Translations under genes and position numbers: made by a program | Notes under the pieces: generated by a model | Told to the model about the DNA's origin: nothing | Databases searched by the model: none | Seen by the model: only the letters and a program-made list of their open reading frames with translations | Assembly (NCBI GenBank): GCA_002389785.1 | Contig: DGQS01000065.1 | Span: forward strand, 1 to 7,033 | From: Bacteroidetes bacterium UBA4408 | Lineage (GTDB): Bacteria; Bacteroidota; Bacteroidia; UBA4408 | DNA length: 7,033 bases | Direction of reading: 5' to 3' | Shown: one piece after another, positions 1 to 5,907 of the stretch | Numbering within the stretch: position 1 is the stretch's first letter | Layout of the letters: every line of letters begins with the position of its first letter

Positions 1-516
1 TCCTAAGTCATGCAATAAATCACCCCCTAACATTTGAATTTGATTAAGTGCTTGTCCGTAATTTAAACTATTACTGCGATTGGCCGAACTAACAATGCTT
101 GGTAATTTAGCTTCAAAGTCGAATTTGGCGAAAGGTTCTTCCTTTTTAAGTTTTTGTTGGCGATTCATCACCTGTGTTCCAACTACAAAGGGTAAATTTT
201 TCACGCTGTTCAACTTATTGGTATCGGAAGTTTGAATTGAAATAGCATTGAACCATTTCGACACATTTAACACTGTAACGCCAATCGCCGAAACCTGATT
301 GATATAAGTTTGATTCACCGGAAGGTCGTCGGTTTGTATCGGTATATTTTGAATGGCTCTGCGCTGAATTGCCCTTGGTGATAGATATGCCGAAGGATTG
401 GAGATAGAGTAGGGACTGCCATTTTTATCGGTAAAATAAACCACGTATTTATCGCTTTGCGCAAATACTTGAATTGCGCTTAAAAACAAAAGATAGATAG
501 AGAAAATTTTTTTCAT
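1..516 (-). CDS. S8 (subtilisin-like) serine peptidase, N-terminal part, cut by the left edge
   Basis: The frame is open from an ATG at 514-516 to the window edge, giving 172 codons with no stop. Residues 1-19 form a signal peptide (KK, hydrophobic core, VFA|Q cleavage), so the product is exported. Residues about 24-53 (YVVYFTDKNGSPY..., ending in SPRAIQRR) and 65-93 (LPVN..., SKWFNAIS) match the N-terminal pro-region I know from Bacteroidota secreted S8 peptidases. The YGQALNQIQMLGGDLLH stretch (about 153-169) is the segment that normally sits just before the catalytic Asp strand. The Asp, His and Ser residues are therefore expected beyond the edge and cannot be checked here. Such proteins often carry a C-terminal type IX secretion sorting domain, also out of view. 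The start lies 16 bp after the upstream lipoprotein stop, so it is probably the last visible gene of the mnmA operon. The family call rests on recalled sequence similarity; the export call is seen directly. Confidence 0.82.
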   Translation of the reverse strand, partial: MKKIFSIYLLFLSAIQVFAQSDKYVVYFTDKNGSPYSISNPSAYLSPRAIQRRAIQNIPIQTDDLPVNQTYINQVSAIGVTVLNVSKWFNAISIQTSDTNKLNSVKNLPFVVGTQVMNRQQKLKKEEPFAKFDFEAKLPSIVSSANRSNSLNYGQALNQIQMLGGDLLHDLG

Positions 517-532
517 GTTGGGTTACAGTTAA

Positions 533-1240
533 TTATTGTTTTCCGTATTCAATTATTCTATAAGTATAGTCTGTGCCGGCATCAATGCGATTTGACAATG
601 GGCCGGGTTCAATTGTAATGCCTTTGTCCTGCACATCTACAAATCGCTTGTAAATCATACCAACATTTTTAGCATATATTTCTACTTGATATTTTTTTTC
701 AATAAGATTCGAATCTAGTATTTGATTCACGGTTAGTGTTGAATCGAATACATTGCCATTCACCGTTTTCTTAGTATCTACCGATTTATATTCATAGGAA
801 TAAGTTCCAATGGTATTGAGTGCATTGCCATTCCACTTTTGATTATTACGGGTGGGAAAAGTCATTCTAATAAATCGTACATTTTCTTCCACTTTTTCGT
901 CTTTTGTGGTACTGCGTGTTTGATACCACACATCTCGTAAACTCCATGGCAAAGTATCGGCGTAGCGCACGTAACGTTCAATACGTTCACTTTCGCGTCC
1001 TTCATTATCGGTAAATACCGACTCTATCACTTCTTTCAACTGAAAGTGTGCAGTATCAATTTTAACCGGGGTAAAAAAATCGTTGTACGAAATCGAATCT
1101 ACTTGATACACCACATATCGACCAACTTCAACAGGAAAATAATTGTAGCCAATATCTACTGCTTCCACTGCTTTATCTTTTTTACAAGCAGTAACAATCA
1201 GTGCAATATATACCAAAGTGAGTAGCAGCTTGTTTTTCAT
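533..1240 (-). CDS. Lipoprotein of unknown function
   Basis: The 235-residue product begins with a lipoprotein signal peptide: MKNK, a hydrophobic stretch, then the lipobox V16-T-A-C19. Cys19 should be lipidated and anchor the protein in the envelope. The mature part starts KKDK and has no classic surface-export signal rich in acidic residues, so which membrane face it occupies is open. No catalytic motif is visible. The FPVEVGRYVVYQVDS segment (about 35-49), the MTFP...KWNGN segment (about 126-139) and the late YAKNVGMIYKRF segment (about 189-200) look like a conserved beta-rich fold seen in Bacteroidota hypothetical lipoproteins. It starts 9 bp after mnmA and ends 16 bp before the S8 peptidase, so it is almost certainly cotranscribed with both. 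No Shine-Dalgarno sequence is visible; the ATG at 1238-1240 is chosen because the signal peptide starts there. A function cannot be assigned. Confidence 0.85.
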   Translation of the reverse strand: MKNKLLLTLVYIALIVTACKKDKAVEAVDIGYNYFPVEVGRYVVYQVDSISYNDFFTPVKIDTAHFQLKEVIESVFTDNEGRESERIERYVRYADTLPWSLRDVWYQTRSTTKDEKVEENVRFIRMTFPTRNNQKWNGNALNTIGTYSYEYKSVDTKKTVNGNVFDSTLTVNQILDSNLIEKKYQVEIYAKNVGMIYKRFVDVQDKGITIEPGPLSNRIDAGTDYTYRIIEYGKQ

Positions 1241-1249
1241 TTCATAAAA

Positions 1250-2335
1250 TTACATAATAAAACCGCCTCCAACCAAATCGTTCCCTTCATAAAATACGGC
1301 AGATTGTCCCGGAGCTATCGCCGAAACTTCTTTGTGAAACAACACCTTAGCCTTCCCATTATCTTCTCGCACGGTTGCCAAAGTGCCAGCATCTTTGTAC
1401 CTTATTTTGGTTAAAAACTCCATGCCTTCTCCTAAAGTAGCGTATTTTATTAAATTATAATTACGCACAGTCATTTCCTTTTTCTCAAGGTCTTCCTTTT
1501 TTCCAAGCACTACCGTATTAATTTCCGGAATTATTTCGGTTACAAAAAGTGGTTCACCAACAGCAATTTCCAAACCTTTTCGTTGACCAATGGTATAAAA
1601 AGGATAGCCCTTATGCTTACCCAATATTTTTCCATCGGTACTCATAAAATTACCGCCATTCACTTTTTCTTCCAGTCCGGTTACCTTGTGTTTTAAAAAG
1701 GCCCGGTAATCATTATCCGGAACAAAGCATATTTCGTAACTCTCACTTTTATTAGCCAAATCAACTAATCCACGATCGATGGCCATTTTTTTTATGGCAC
1801 TTTTATGGAATTTTCCAAGCGGAAATTTCGTGCGTTTCAAACTTTCCTGACTAAGCCCCCATAGCACATAACTTTGATCCTTAGCTTCGTCTAGACCTTT
1901 AGAAATAACATAGCGGTTATTTTCTAAACGAACATTTGCATAGTGACCGGTGGCTATAAATTCGCAATTTAATTGATTGGCACGCTTGAGTAATGCCTCC
2001 CACTTAATATGCGTATTGCAAAGTACACAAGGGTTCGGTGTTCGTCCTGCGAGGTATTCGTCTACAAAATTGTCGATGATATAATCACCAAATTCATCCC
2101 GTATATCTAAAATAATGTGATGAAAACCATTGTCTACCGCAATGCTGCGAGCATCGTTGATCGAATCCAAACTACAGCAACCGGTTTCTTTTTTAGAAGC
2201 ACCTGAACTTGTATAATCCCATGTTTTCATTGTGATTCCAACAACTTCATAACCTTCTTCGTGCAACAATAAAGCAGCAATTGAACTGTCAATTCCTCCA
2301 CTCATGGCAACCAATATTCTTCCTTTACTACTCAT
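1250..2335 (-). CDS. mnmA: tRNA-specific 2-thiouridylase MnmA
   Basis: This cytoplasmic enzyme adenylates U34 of tRNA Glu, Gln and Lys and replaces O2 with sulfur, forming the s2U part of modified wobble uridines. The 361 residues match the usual family length. Visible motifs in order: the PP-loop SGGIDSS (12-18) for ATP; NPCVLCN (101-107), where C106 aligns with the family nucleophile; GHYANV (130-135); KDQSYVLW (152-159); and EICFVP (201-206) with the second catalytic cysteine C203. The central domain has the YTIGQRKGL signature (247-255) and the C-terminal barrel ends APGQSAVFYEG...GGGFI. All key residues are present. C103 gives a CxxC pair where the E. coli enzyme has DxxC. The gene starts 13 bp after the MORN-protein stop and ends 9 bp before the lipoprotein, so it sits inside an operon and has no promoter of its own that I can see. 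Confidence 0.97.
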   Translation of the reverse strand: MSSKGRILVAMSGGIDSSIAALLLHEEGYEVVGITMKTWDYTSSGASKKETGCCSLDSINDARSIAVDNGFHHIILDIRDEFGDYIIDNFVDEYLAGRTPNPCVLCNTHIKWEALLKRANQLNCEFIATGHYANVRLENNRYVISKGLDEAKDQSYVLWGLSQESLKRTKFPLGKFHKSAIKKMAIDRGLVDLANKSESYEICFVPDNDYRAFLKHKVTGLEEKVNGGNFMSTDGKILGKHKGYPFYTIGQRKGLEIAVGEPLFVTEIIPEINTVVLGKKEDLEKKEMTVRNYNLIKYATLGEGMEFLTKIRYKDAGTLATVREDNGKAKVLFHKEVSAIAPGQSAVFYEGNDLVGGGFIM

Positions 2336-2348
2336 TTTTACTACTTAA

Positions 2349-3341
2349 TTATTTGGAGGAAACTAATTTCCCTTTTTCGTATTCTTCTGTTTTTTCAATC
2401 TTTCCATCGGTTTTGTAATGAATTAACTTTCCGTGTAATTGATTGTTGAGGTAATTGCCTTGTTGTTTAATTTGTTGACCTTCAAAATATTCTTCCTCTT
2501 CTGCCGGAAAATCATCAACTGCGGGCTTCAACCTTCTTTTCCATTGTCCGGCATTGTAATATTCGGTAAATGCTCCATTCTTTTTGCCTTCCTTATAGGT
2601 AATACTACTTTTTAAAACATCGTTTGGATAAGTTTCTGTAAACACTCCATTTATGTATTCGGTTGAAAGTAGGGTTCCGGATTGGTAATGCTCTATGGTT
2701 TTAATATCACCACCGGGTAAGTAATTTAACCAATTTCCCTCACGCATAGCATTCACGTAGGTTCCGTTCAATTCCAATTTTCCATCCGGAAAAAAGAGCT
2801 TCATACTTCCGTCCAATTCACCTGCTTTATAAGTCGCTTCTGTTTTCGGATTTCCATTCTTGAAAAACTGTTTCCAGCTACCTTCTTTAACACCATTTTG
2901 CCAGATTTGTTCCTCGTATAGTTTCCCGTTTTCATAATACACTCGCCATACACCGTGTTTTTTGGTATTCACATAACTCTCTTGTGCAATCAAGGTATGG
3001 TCGGGGTTATAGTAATTCCAGATGCTGTCTTTTTTTTCGTTTAGGTAACATCCTTCTGAGATTTTATTTCCGGCTTCGTCAAACAAAATTGCTCTTGCTT
3101 TTGTACCATTTTCGCTATAGGTGGTAATGGCTTTAATTTTTCTGGATGGAAAATAATACTTAAACAATCCGTTCGGTTTATCATCCACAAACGACCCTTC
3201 ATAGAGTTTATTTTTTTTAGCAGGATCAATTTTCACCCAGGCTCCTTGCTTCAATCCTTTGGCATCTTTTTTATTTTGAGCAAAGCCGGTAAAACTGCTT
3301 CCAAGCAACAAGCACAGAAGGAGGTAAAGGTAGTTTTTCAT
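2349..3341 (-). CDS. Exported MORN/YwqK-type repeat protein
   Basis: The product is 330 residues from the ATG at 3339-3341. A start seven codons further up is possible, but it would run through the -7 promoter box and weaken the signal peptide, so I prefer the shorter form. Residues 1-21 are a signal peptide (MKNYLYLLL core, GFA|Q cleavage). The rest is about ten degenerate repeats of roughly 20-25 residues with the pattern G-x-W-x-x-Y-[YF]-x-N-G-K-x-x-x-x-x-x-Y, for example around residues 130-155, 155-176 and 176-197. This is the MORN_2 repeat shared with proteins labelled YwqK. Such repeats form extended beta-hairpin arrays, usually structural or binding. Some databases name the family a YwqK antitoxin, but no toxin partner is present here and the protein is exported, so that label should not be taken as function. 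It is the first gene of the operon with mnmA. Confidence 0.85.
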   Translation of the reverse strand: MKNYLYLLLCLLLGSSFTGFAQNKKDAKGLKQGAWVKIDPAKKNKLYEGSFVDDKPNGLFKYYFPSRKIKAITTYSENGTKARAILFDEAGNKISEGCYLNEKKDSIWNYYNPDHTLIAQESYVNTKKHGVWRVYYENGKLYEEQIWQNGVKEGSWKQFFKNGNPKTEATYKAGELDGSMKLFFPDGKLELNGTYVNAMREGNWLNYLPGGDIKTIEHYQSGTLLSTEYINGVFTETYPNDVLKSSITYKEGKKNGAFTEYYNAGQWKRRLKPAVDDFPAEEEEYFEGQQIKQQGNYLNNQLHGKLIHYKTDGKIEKTEEYEKGKLVSSK

Positions 3342-3347
3342 AAGCTG

Positions 3348-3355
3348 CAAATTTA
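3348..3355 (-). promoter_or_regulatory. Bacteroidota -7 box upstream of the MORN-protein/mnmA operon
   Basis: On the minus strand the bases read TAAATTTG, an exact match to the TAnnTTTG -7 consensus of Bacteroidota housekeeping sigma. Only six bases separate it from the ATG at 3341, so the transcript would begin at or within a few bases of the start codon and be nearly leaderless. The position 19 bp further up holds AAAA rather than TTTG, so no -33 element supports it. The match is seen; promoter activity is inferred. Confidence 0.5.
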
Positions 3356-3381
3356 CAAACAATTTGGCGTTTTATTTTTGC

Positions 3382-3398
3382 AGATTTGTTAAGATTTG
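3382..3398. repeat. Short direct repeat upstream of the MORN-protein promoter
   Basis: AGATTTG occurs at 3382-3388 and again at 3392-3398, a 10-bp period, which is one DNA helical turn. It lies about 27 bp upstream of the -7 box of the MORN/mnmA operon. That placement would suit a regulator site, but 7-bp repeats in AT-rich DNA also arise by chance. Confidence 0.3.
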
Positions 3399-3411
3399 CA
3401 GAGCGTGATTT

Positions 3412-3444
3412 AAAAAAAATTCAAGGATGGTTTTCGTCCACTGA
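3412..3444 (-). terminator. Possible intrinsic terminator after the fumC transcript
   Basis: Reading the minus strand, TCAGTGG (3444-3438) can pair with CCAT (3430-3427) and TGA (3423-3421), leaving a 3-base bulge and a 7-base loop. One base later comes an uninterrupted T8 (3419-3412). The stem is short, includes one G-U pair and is weak, so the U-tract is the stronger half of the evidence. It lies between the last gene of the fumC transcript and the promoter of the next operon, where a terminator would be expected. Confidence 0.35.
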
Positions 3445-3446
3445 TG

Positions 3447-3489
3447 CTCTGTAAGCTACATTAATTCTATGAATGAGCTATTTACAGAG
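3447..3489. repeat. Imperfect inverted repeat in the spacer after the fumC transcript
   Basis: CTCTGTAA (3447-3454) and TTACAGAG (3482-3489) are perfect 8-bp inverted arms. Inside them, GCT/AGC and then CATT/AATG can continue the stem with small bulges, giving about 15 pairs around a short AT-rich loop. The structure folds similarly from either strand. No T-run follows directly on the minus strand. It may be a 3' end structure protecting the fumC transcript, part of a compound terminator with the following T8, or a regulator site. Confidence 0.5.
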
Positions 3490-3525
3490 AGGTAGCCGGT
3501 TTGTTGGTTTCAGCTAATTCTAGTA

Positions 3526-4125
3526 CTATTCATCAGTTTTCCTACCCCTAAAAGCATTACTGAAATAAATGTCAAGTCTGATTCCAAGTACCGGAAAAAA
3601 TCGGTTGTAATTGATAAATACTGAAGAGCCAATACCTATATCGTAATAGATTTTTTGGATATATTGAATTTCTGCATAAGCTCCAATACCTTTATAAGTG
3701 GTAGAGGAATCGAGTAAACCATGCACGTAACTAGGACCGGCAAAGTAGGAAAAATTGTTTTTACGGGTTTCGGTTCTAAAACCTACTGTACCGTGAATAT
3801 CTGTCAAAAAATCTCCACTGTATTTTGCTACCAAAACATCTAGTTTACTGCGCATTATACCTGCGTTAAAATACACTTGTTTTACATGAAAGTATGCATT
3901 TAAGGAGCCCGGAAAACAGGCTTCAAAAGAGTTTAATTTTTGAGCATATCCCCACCCCAAGGTTATCCAATTTGTTTTTTTTAGAAATCGGTCTTTTTTA
4001 ATGGTGATTTCTTCTTTTGGGTTTTTTGCATTGTTTTCTTGTGCATATCCCCTAAGATATACACAAGAAATTACTAGCAAAAGAAGGAGTCTATGTTTCA
4101 ATTGAAAACGACTAAAGTGTACCAC
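3526..4125 (-). CDS. Small exported protein, possibly an outer-membrane beta-barrel
   Basis: I do not recognise the family. The open frame allows up to 199 residues, but no ATG is suitably placed. The longest reading begins at GTG (4123-4125), inside the fumC end with a 14-bp overlap. A TTG at 4099-4101 would give a 191-residue product with a compact signal peptide (MKHRLLLLL...) and no overlap. Either way a hydrophobic stretch precedes GYA|QE, a likely signal peptidase I site; V-I-S-C21 also resembles a lipobox, so a lipoprotein is a lesser possibility. The mature part, from about residue 52, alternates hydrophobic and polar residues in strands rich in Tyr, Phe and Gly ([34 protein letters not shown]), as in small outer-membrane barrels. 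Cotranscription with fumC and translational coupling are likely. The barrel idea is an inference from pattern alone. Confidence 0.65.
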   Translation of the reverse strand: MVHFSRFQLKHRLLLLLVISCVYLRGYAQENNAKNPKEEITIKKDRFLKKTNWITLGWGYAQKLNSFEACFPGSLNAYFHVKQVYFNAGIMRSKLDVLVAKYSGDFLTDIHGTVGFRTETRKNNFSYFAGPSYVHGLLDSSTTYKGIGAYAEIQYIQKIYYDIGIGSSVFINYNRFFPVLGIRLDIYFSNAFRGRKTDE

Positions 4126-5506
4126 ACATGTCTTCGGGTTTAACCCAATCGGTAAATTGCTGATCGGTAAGCAAGCCTAATTCGATTGCAGCTTTGCGTA
4201 AGGTGGTATTTTCCTTGTGTGCTTTTTTAGCAATTTTAGCAGCATTTTCGTAGCCTATATGAGGATTTAACGCTGTAACCAACATCAATGAATTTTCGAG
4301 GTTGTGTTGAATTGCGTCTAAATTAGGTTCAATTCCGCGTGCACATTTTTCTTCAAACGAAACACAAGCATCGCCAATTAATCGGCCCGATTGCAGCACA
4401 TTTGCTGCGATGAGTGGTTTAAATACATTCAATTCAAAATGCCCGTTACTTCCTCCAATTCCAACAGCAACATCATTTCCCATTACTTGTGCACAAACCA
4501 TGGTAAGAGCTTCCGGTTGAGTAGGATTAACTTTTCCCGGCATGATAGAAGATCCGGGTTCGTTATCAGGAATGATAATTTCTCCAATTCCACAGCGAGG
4601 ACCGGAAGATAATATGCGCACATCATTGGCAATTTTCATCAAAGCAACTGCCGCACGTTTGTATGCACCCGACAATTCAACCATGGCATCATGGGCAGCC
4701 AAAGCTTCAAATTTATTGGGGGCGGTTACAAAGGGTAAACCGGTAAACTCAGCAATTTTTTTTGCCACCAGTACATCGTAGCCTTTGGGAGTATTTAATC
4801 CGGTACCAACCGCAGTTCCACCAAGTGCCAATTCAGCAACCATTTCGAGCGCATTTTTAATGGCGCGCATGCTGTTGTCAAGTTGTTGCACATAGCCACT
4901 AAACTCTTGCCCAAGTGTTAAAGGAGTAGCATCCATAAAATGTGTACGCCCGGTTTTTACAATTGATTGAAAGGAATCAGATTTGCTTTTTAAGGTATCT
5001 CTCAATTTTTTCATGCCCGGCAATGTACAATCTATTGCTTGTTTATAGGCAGCAATGTGCATGGCAGTAGGATAAGTATCGTTGCTCGACTGTGATTTAT
5101 TTACATCATCGTTGGGATGAAGAATCTTTTTTTCGTCGTCAAGTTTACCACCGGATAGCACGTGTGCTCTGTAGGCAACCACTTCGTTTACGTTCATGTT
5201 ACTTTGGGTACCGCTTCCGGTTTGCCAAATAACTAAAGGAAACTGATCGTCAAGACTTTTAGTTAAAATTTCATCACATACTTTTGAAATTAAATCGCGT
5301 TTTTCGCTGCTCAATACTTTTAAATCGCAATTGGCGTGAGCGGCTGCTTTTTTTAGGTAAGCAAATGCGTAAATGATTTCTTTGGGCATGCTTGCTTCCG
5401 GACCAATTTTAAAATTGTTTCGTGAGCGTTCAGTTTGTGCGCCCCAGTATTTATCTGCCGGAACTTCAACAGCTCCCATGGTGTCTTTTTCGATTCTGAT
5501 TTTCAT
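4112..5506 (-). CDS. fumC: Class II fumarate hydratase
   Basis: FumC interconverts fumarate and L-malate in the TCA cycle as a cytoplasmic homotetramer and needs no iron-sulfur cluster. The 464 residues match the family length. Visible motifs: [13 protein letters not shown] (97-109), [14 protein letters not shown] (130-143), [11 protein letters not shown] (186-196) with the catalytic-site His189, and the superfamily signature [11 protein letters not shown] (318-328) with the catalytic Ser319. These positions sit one residue from those of the E. coli enzyme. Aspartase and argininosuccinate lyase share the fold, but the HPNDDVN and GRTHFMDA forms are those of fumarase. The ATG at 5504-5506 follows a 20-base leader after a good -7 box and has no Shine-Dalgarno sequence. 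The last codons overlap the possible GTG start of the next gene. No residue looks missing. Confidence 0.96.
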   Translation of the reverse strand: MKIRIEKDTMGAVEVPADKYWGAQTERSRNNFKIGPEASMPKEIIYAFAYLKKAAAHANCDLKVLSSEKRDLISKVCDEILTKSLDDQFPLVIWQTGSGTQSNMNVNEVVAYRAHVLSGGKLDDEKKILHPNDDVNKSQSSNDTYPTAMHIAAYKQAIDCTLPGMKKLRDTLKSKSDSFQSIVKTGRTHFMDATPLTLGQEFSGYVQQLDNSMRAIKNALEMVAELALGGTAVGTGLNTPKGYDVLVAKKIAEFTGLPFVTAPNKFEALAAHDAMVELSGAYKRAAVALMKIANDVRILSSGPRCGIGEIIIPDNEPGSSIMPGKVNPTQPEALTMVCAQVMGNDVAVGIGGSNGHFELNVFKPLIAANVLQSGRLIGDACVSFEEKCARGIEPNLDAIQHNLENSLMLVTALNPHIGYENAAKIAKKAHKENTTLRKAAIELGLLTDQQFTDWVKPEDMCGTL

Positions 5507-5526
5507 TGTTGATTTTATTTGGAAGG

Positions 5527-5557
5527 CAAATTTATAAAATCAACGGGATAGTCGAAA
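5527..5557 (-). promoter_or_regulatory. fumC promoter
   Basis: On the minus strand TAAATTTG (5534-5527) matches the Bacteroidota TAnnTTTG -7 box exactly. Nineteen bases upstream is TTTC (5557-5554), one mismatch from the TTTG -33 element and at the usual spacing. Transcription would start near 5520, leaving a short A-rich leader before the fumC ATG. The boxes are seen; activity is inferred. Confidence 0.6.
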
Positions 5558-5570
5558 TTGTAAAGGGATA
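5545..5570. repeat. GGGATA direct-repeat pair at the fumC promoter
   Basis: GGGATA (TATCCC on the coding strand) occurs at 5545-5550 and 5565-5570, exactly 20 bp apart, two helical turns. The nearer copy lies between the -33 and -7 boxes of fumC and the farther one just upstream. The pair stands out in AT-rich DNA and would suit a dimeric regulator, but two 6-bp copies are weak evidence. Confidence 0.3.
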
Positions 5571-5667
5571 ATTACACTTTAGTTAAAAAATTTGTTGATT
5601 CCTTAAAAAATCAATTTATAGATTGTATTATTTATCGCTTTAAGTCAGTCATTGAATTGCATCTAGT

Positions 5668-5702
5668 TTCACTGTGTTGTTATTCAAATAATTCGCAGTG
5701 AA
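5668..5702. repeat. 35-bp hairpin in the spacer upstream of fumC
   Basis: TTCACTG (5668-5674) and CAGTGAA (5696-5702) are perfect inverted arms. As plus-strand RNA the stem extends to nine pairs with one G-U. After a small internal loop, TTAT/ATAA adds four pairs around a TCAA tetraloop. As minus-strand RNA it is slightly weaker, with one mismatch. No T-tract follows on either strand, so it does not look like a terminator. Confidence 0.45.
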
Positions 5703-5735
5703 TGAGTAGTTATGAGTAAAATAGTAGGAAGTAGG
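5702..5735. repeat. Clustered short direct repeats
   Basis: ATGAGTA occurs at 5702-5708 and 5712-5718 (10-bp period), followed by AGTAGG at 5723-5728 and 5730-5735. The cluster joins the hairpin at 5668-5702 to the left arm of the inverted repeat at 5729-5804. It may be a protein-binding array or simple local duplication. Confidence 0.35.
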
Positions 5736-5804
5736 TTTTTTTATTAAGCGTAGTCTTGATTCGTAAGTTCAAAAAGTTAAATCTCAATTATATTCAACCT
5801 ACTT
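5729..5804. repeat. 9-bp inverted repeat enclosing 58 bp
   Basis: AAGTAGGTT (5729-5737) and AACCTACTT (5796-5804) are exact inverted copies. On each strand the outer or inner flank is A- or T-rich. It could close the stem of a structured RNA of about 76 nt or be the ends of a tiny degenerate element. No target-site duplication is evident around it, so a mobile origin is not supported. Confidence 0.4.
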
Positions 5805-5836
5805 TTTAACGCCAACTAAATCAGAATGGGCTATTC

Positions 5837-5886
5837 AAAAAAAAGTGACGCAATGCTAGTACAATTTTGATGATTGGAAGTTGCGT
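5837..5886 (-). terminator. Weak terminator candidate after the dipeptidase gene
   Basis: On the minus strand ACGCAA (5886-5881) pairs with TTGCGT (5853-5848), six perfect pairs around a 27-base loop in which CAAT/ATTG can also pair. Three bases later comes T8 (5844-5837). It begins 21 bp after the dipeptidase stop, which is a sensible place. The large loop and short stem keep the call low. Confidence 0.35.
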
Positions 5887-5907
5887 GGTGATAAAATGAA
5901 AATTATT

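Larger units (their letters stand above)
5507..5907. other. 401-bp gene-free region between the dipeptidase gene and fumC
   Basis: No convincing protein gene, tRNA or rRNA is visible. From the fumC side it holds the fumC promoter (5527-5557), a GGGATA pair (5545-5570), a weak AT-rich hairpin (TTGATT 5595-5600 with AATCAA 5609-5614) trailed on the minus strand by T6, and a hairpin at 5668-5702. Next come clustered AGTA-type repeats (5702-5735), a long-range inverted repeat (5729-5804) and a weak terminator candidate (5837-5886). On the plus strand, 5826-5916 reads as a short open frame with one apparent frameshift. The density of small inverted repeats could mean an unannotated small RNA, but base composition alone produces some of these. 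Confidence 0.6.

Noticed and set aside
3041..3229. A 62-codon minus-strand frame inside the MORN-repeat gene
   Set aside because: It is an alternative frame of a gene with a clear signal peptide and repeats, and its translation shows no motif.
2349..3341. Toxin-antitoxin system suggested by the YwqK antitoxin family name
   Set aside because: The protein is exported, the neighbour is mnmA rather than a small toxin gene, and MORN_2 repeats occur in many unrelated proteins.
3373..3380. Plus-strand TATTTTTG matching the TAnnTTTG -7 box
   Set aside because: No -33 element lies at the right spacing and no plus-strand gene follows; such matches are expected by chance in AT-rich DNA.
4391..4781. 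Two plus-strand open frames of 73 and 79 codons (4391-4612 and 4542-4781)
   Set aside because: Both lie wholly inside fumC on the opposite strand, where the fumarase motifs are intact. They have no recognisable domain or promoter and overlap each other.
5585..5614. AT-rich hairpin with trailing T6 on the minus strand as a separate terminator
   Set aside because: The stem is only six mostly A-T pairs, with a four-base gap before the T-run. No gene ends nearby on that strand, so it is only mentioned as part of the spacer.
5729..5804. Miniature transposable element defined by the 9-bp inverted repeat
   Set aside because: No target-site duplication is seen, the arms are short and there is no second copy in the window.
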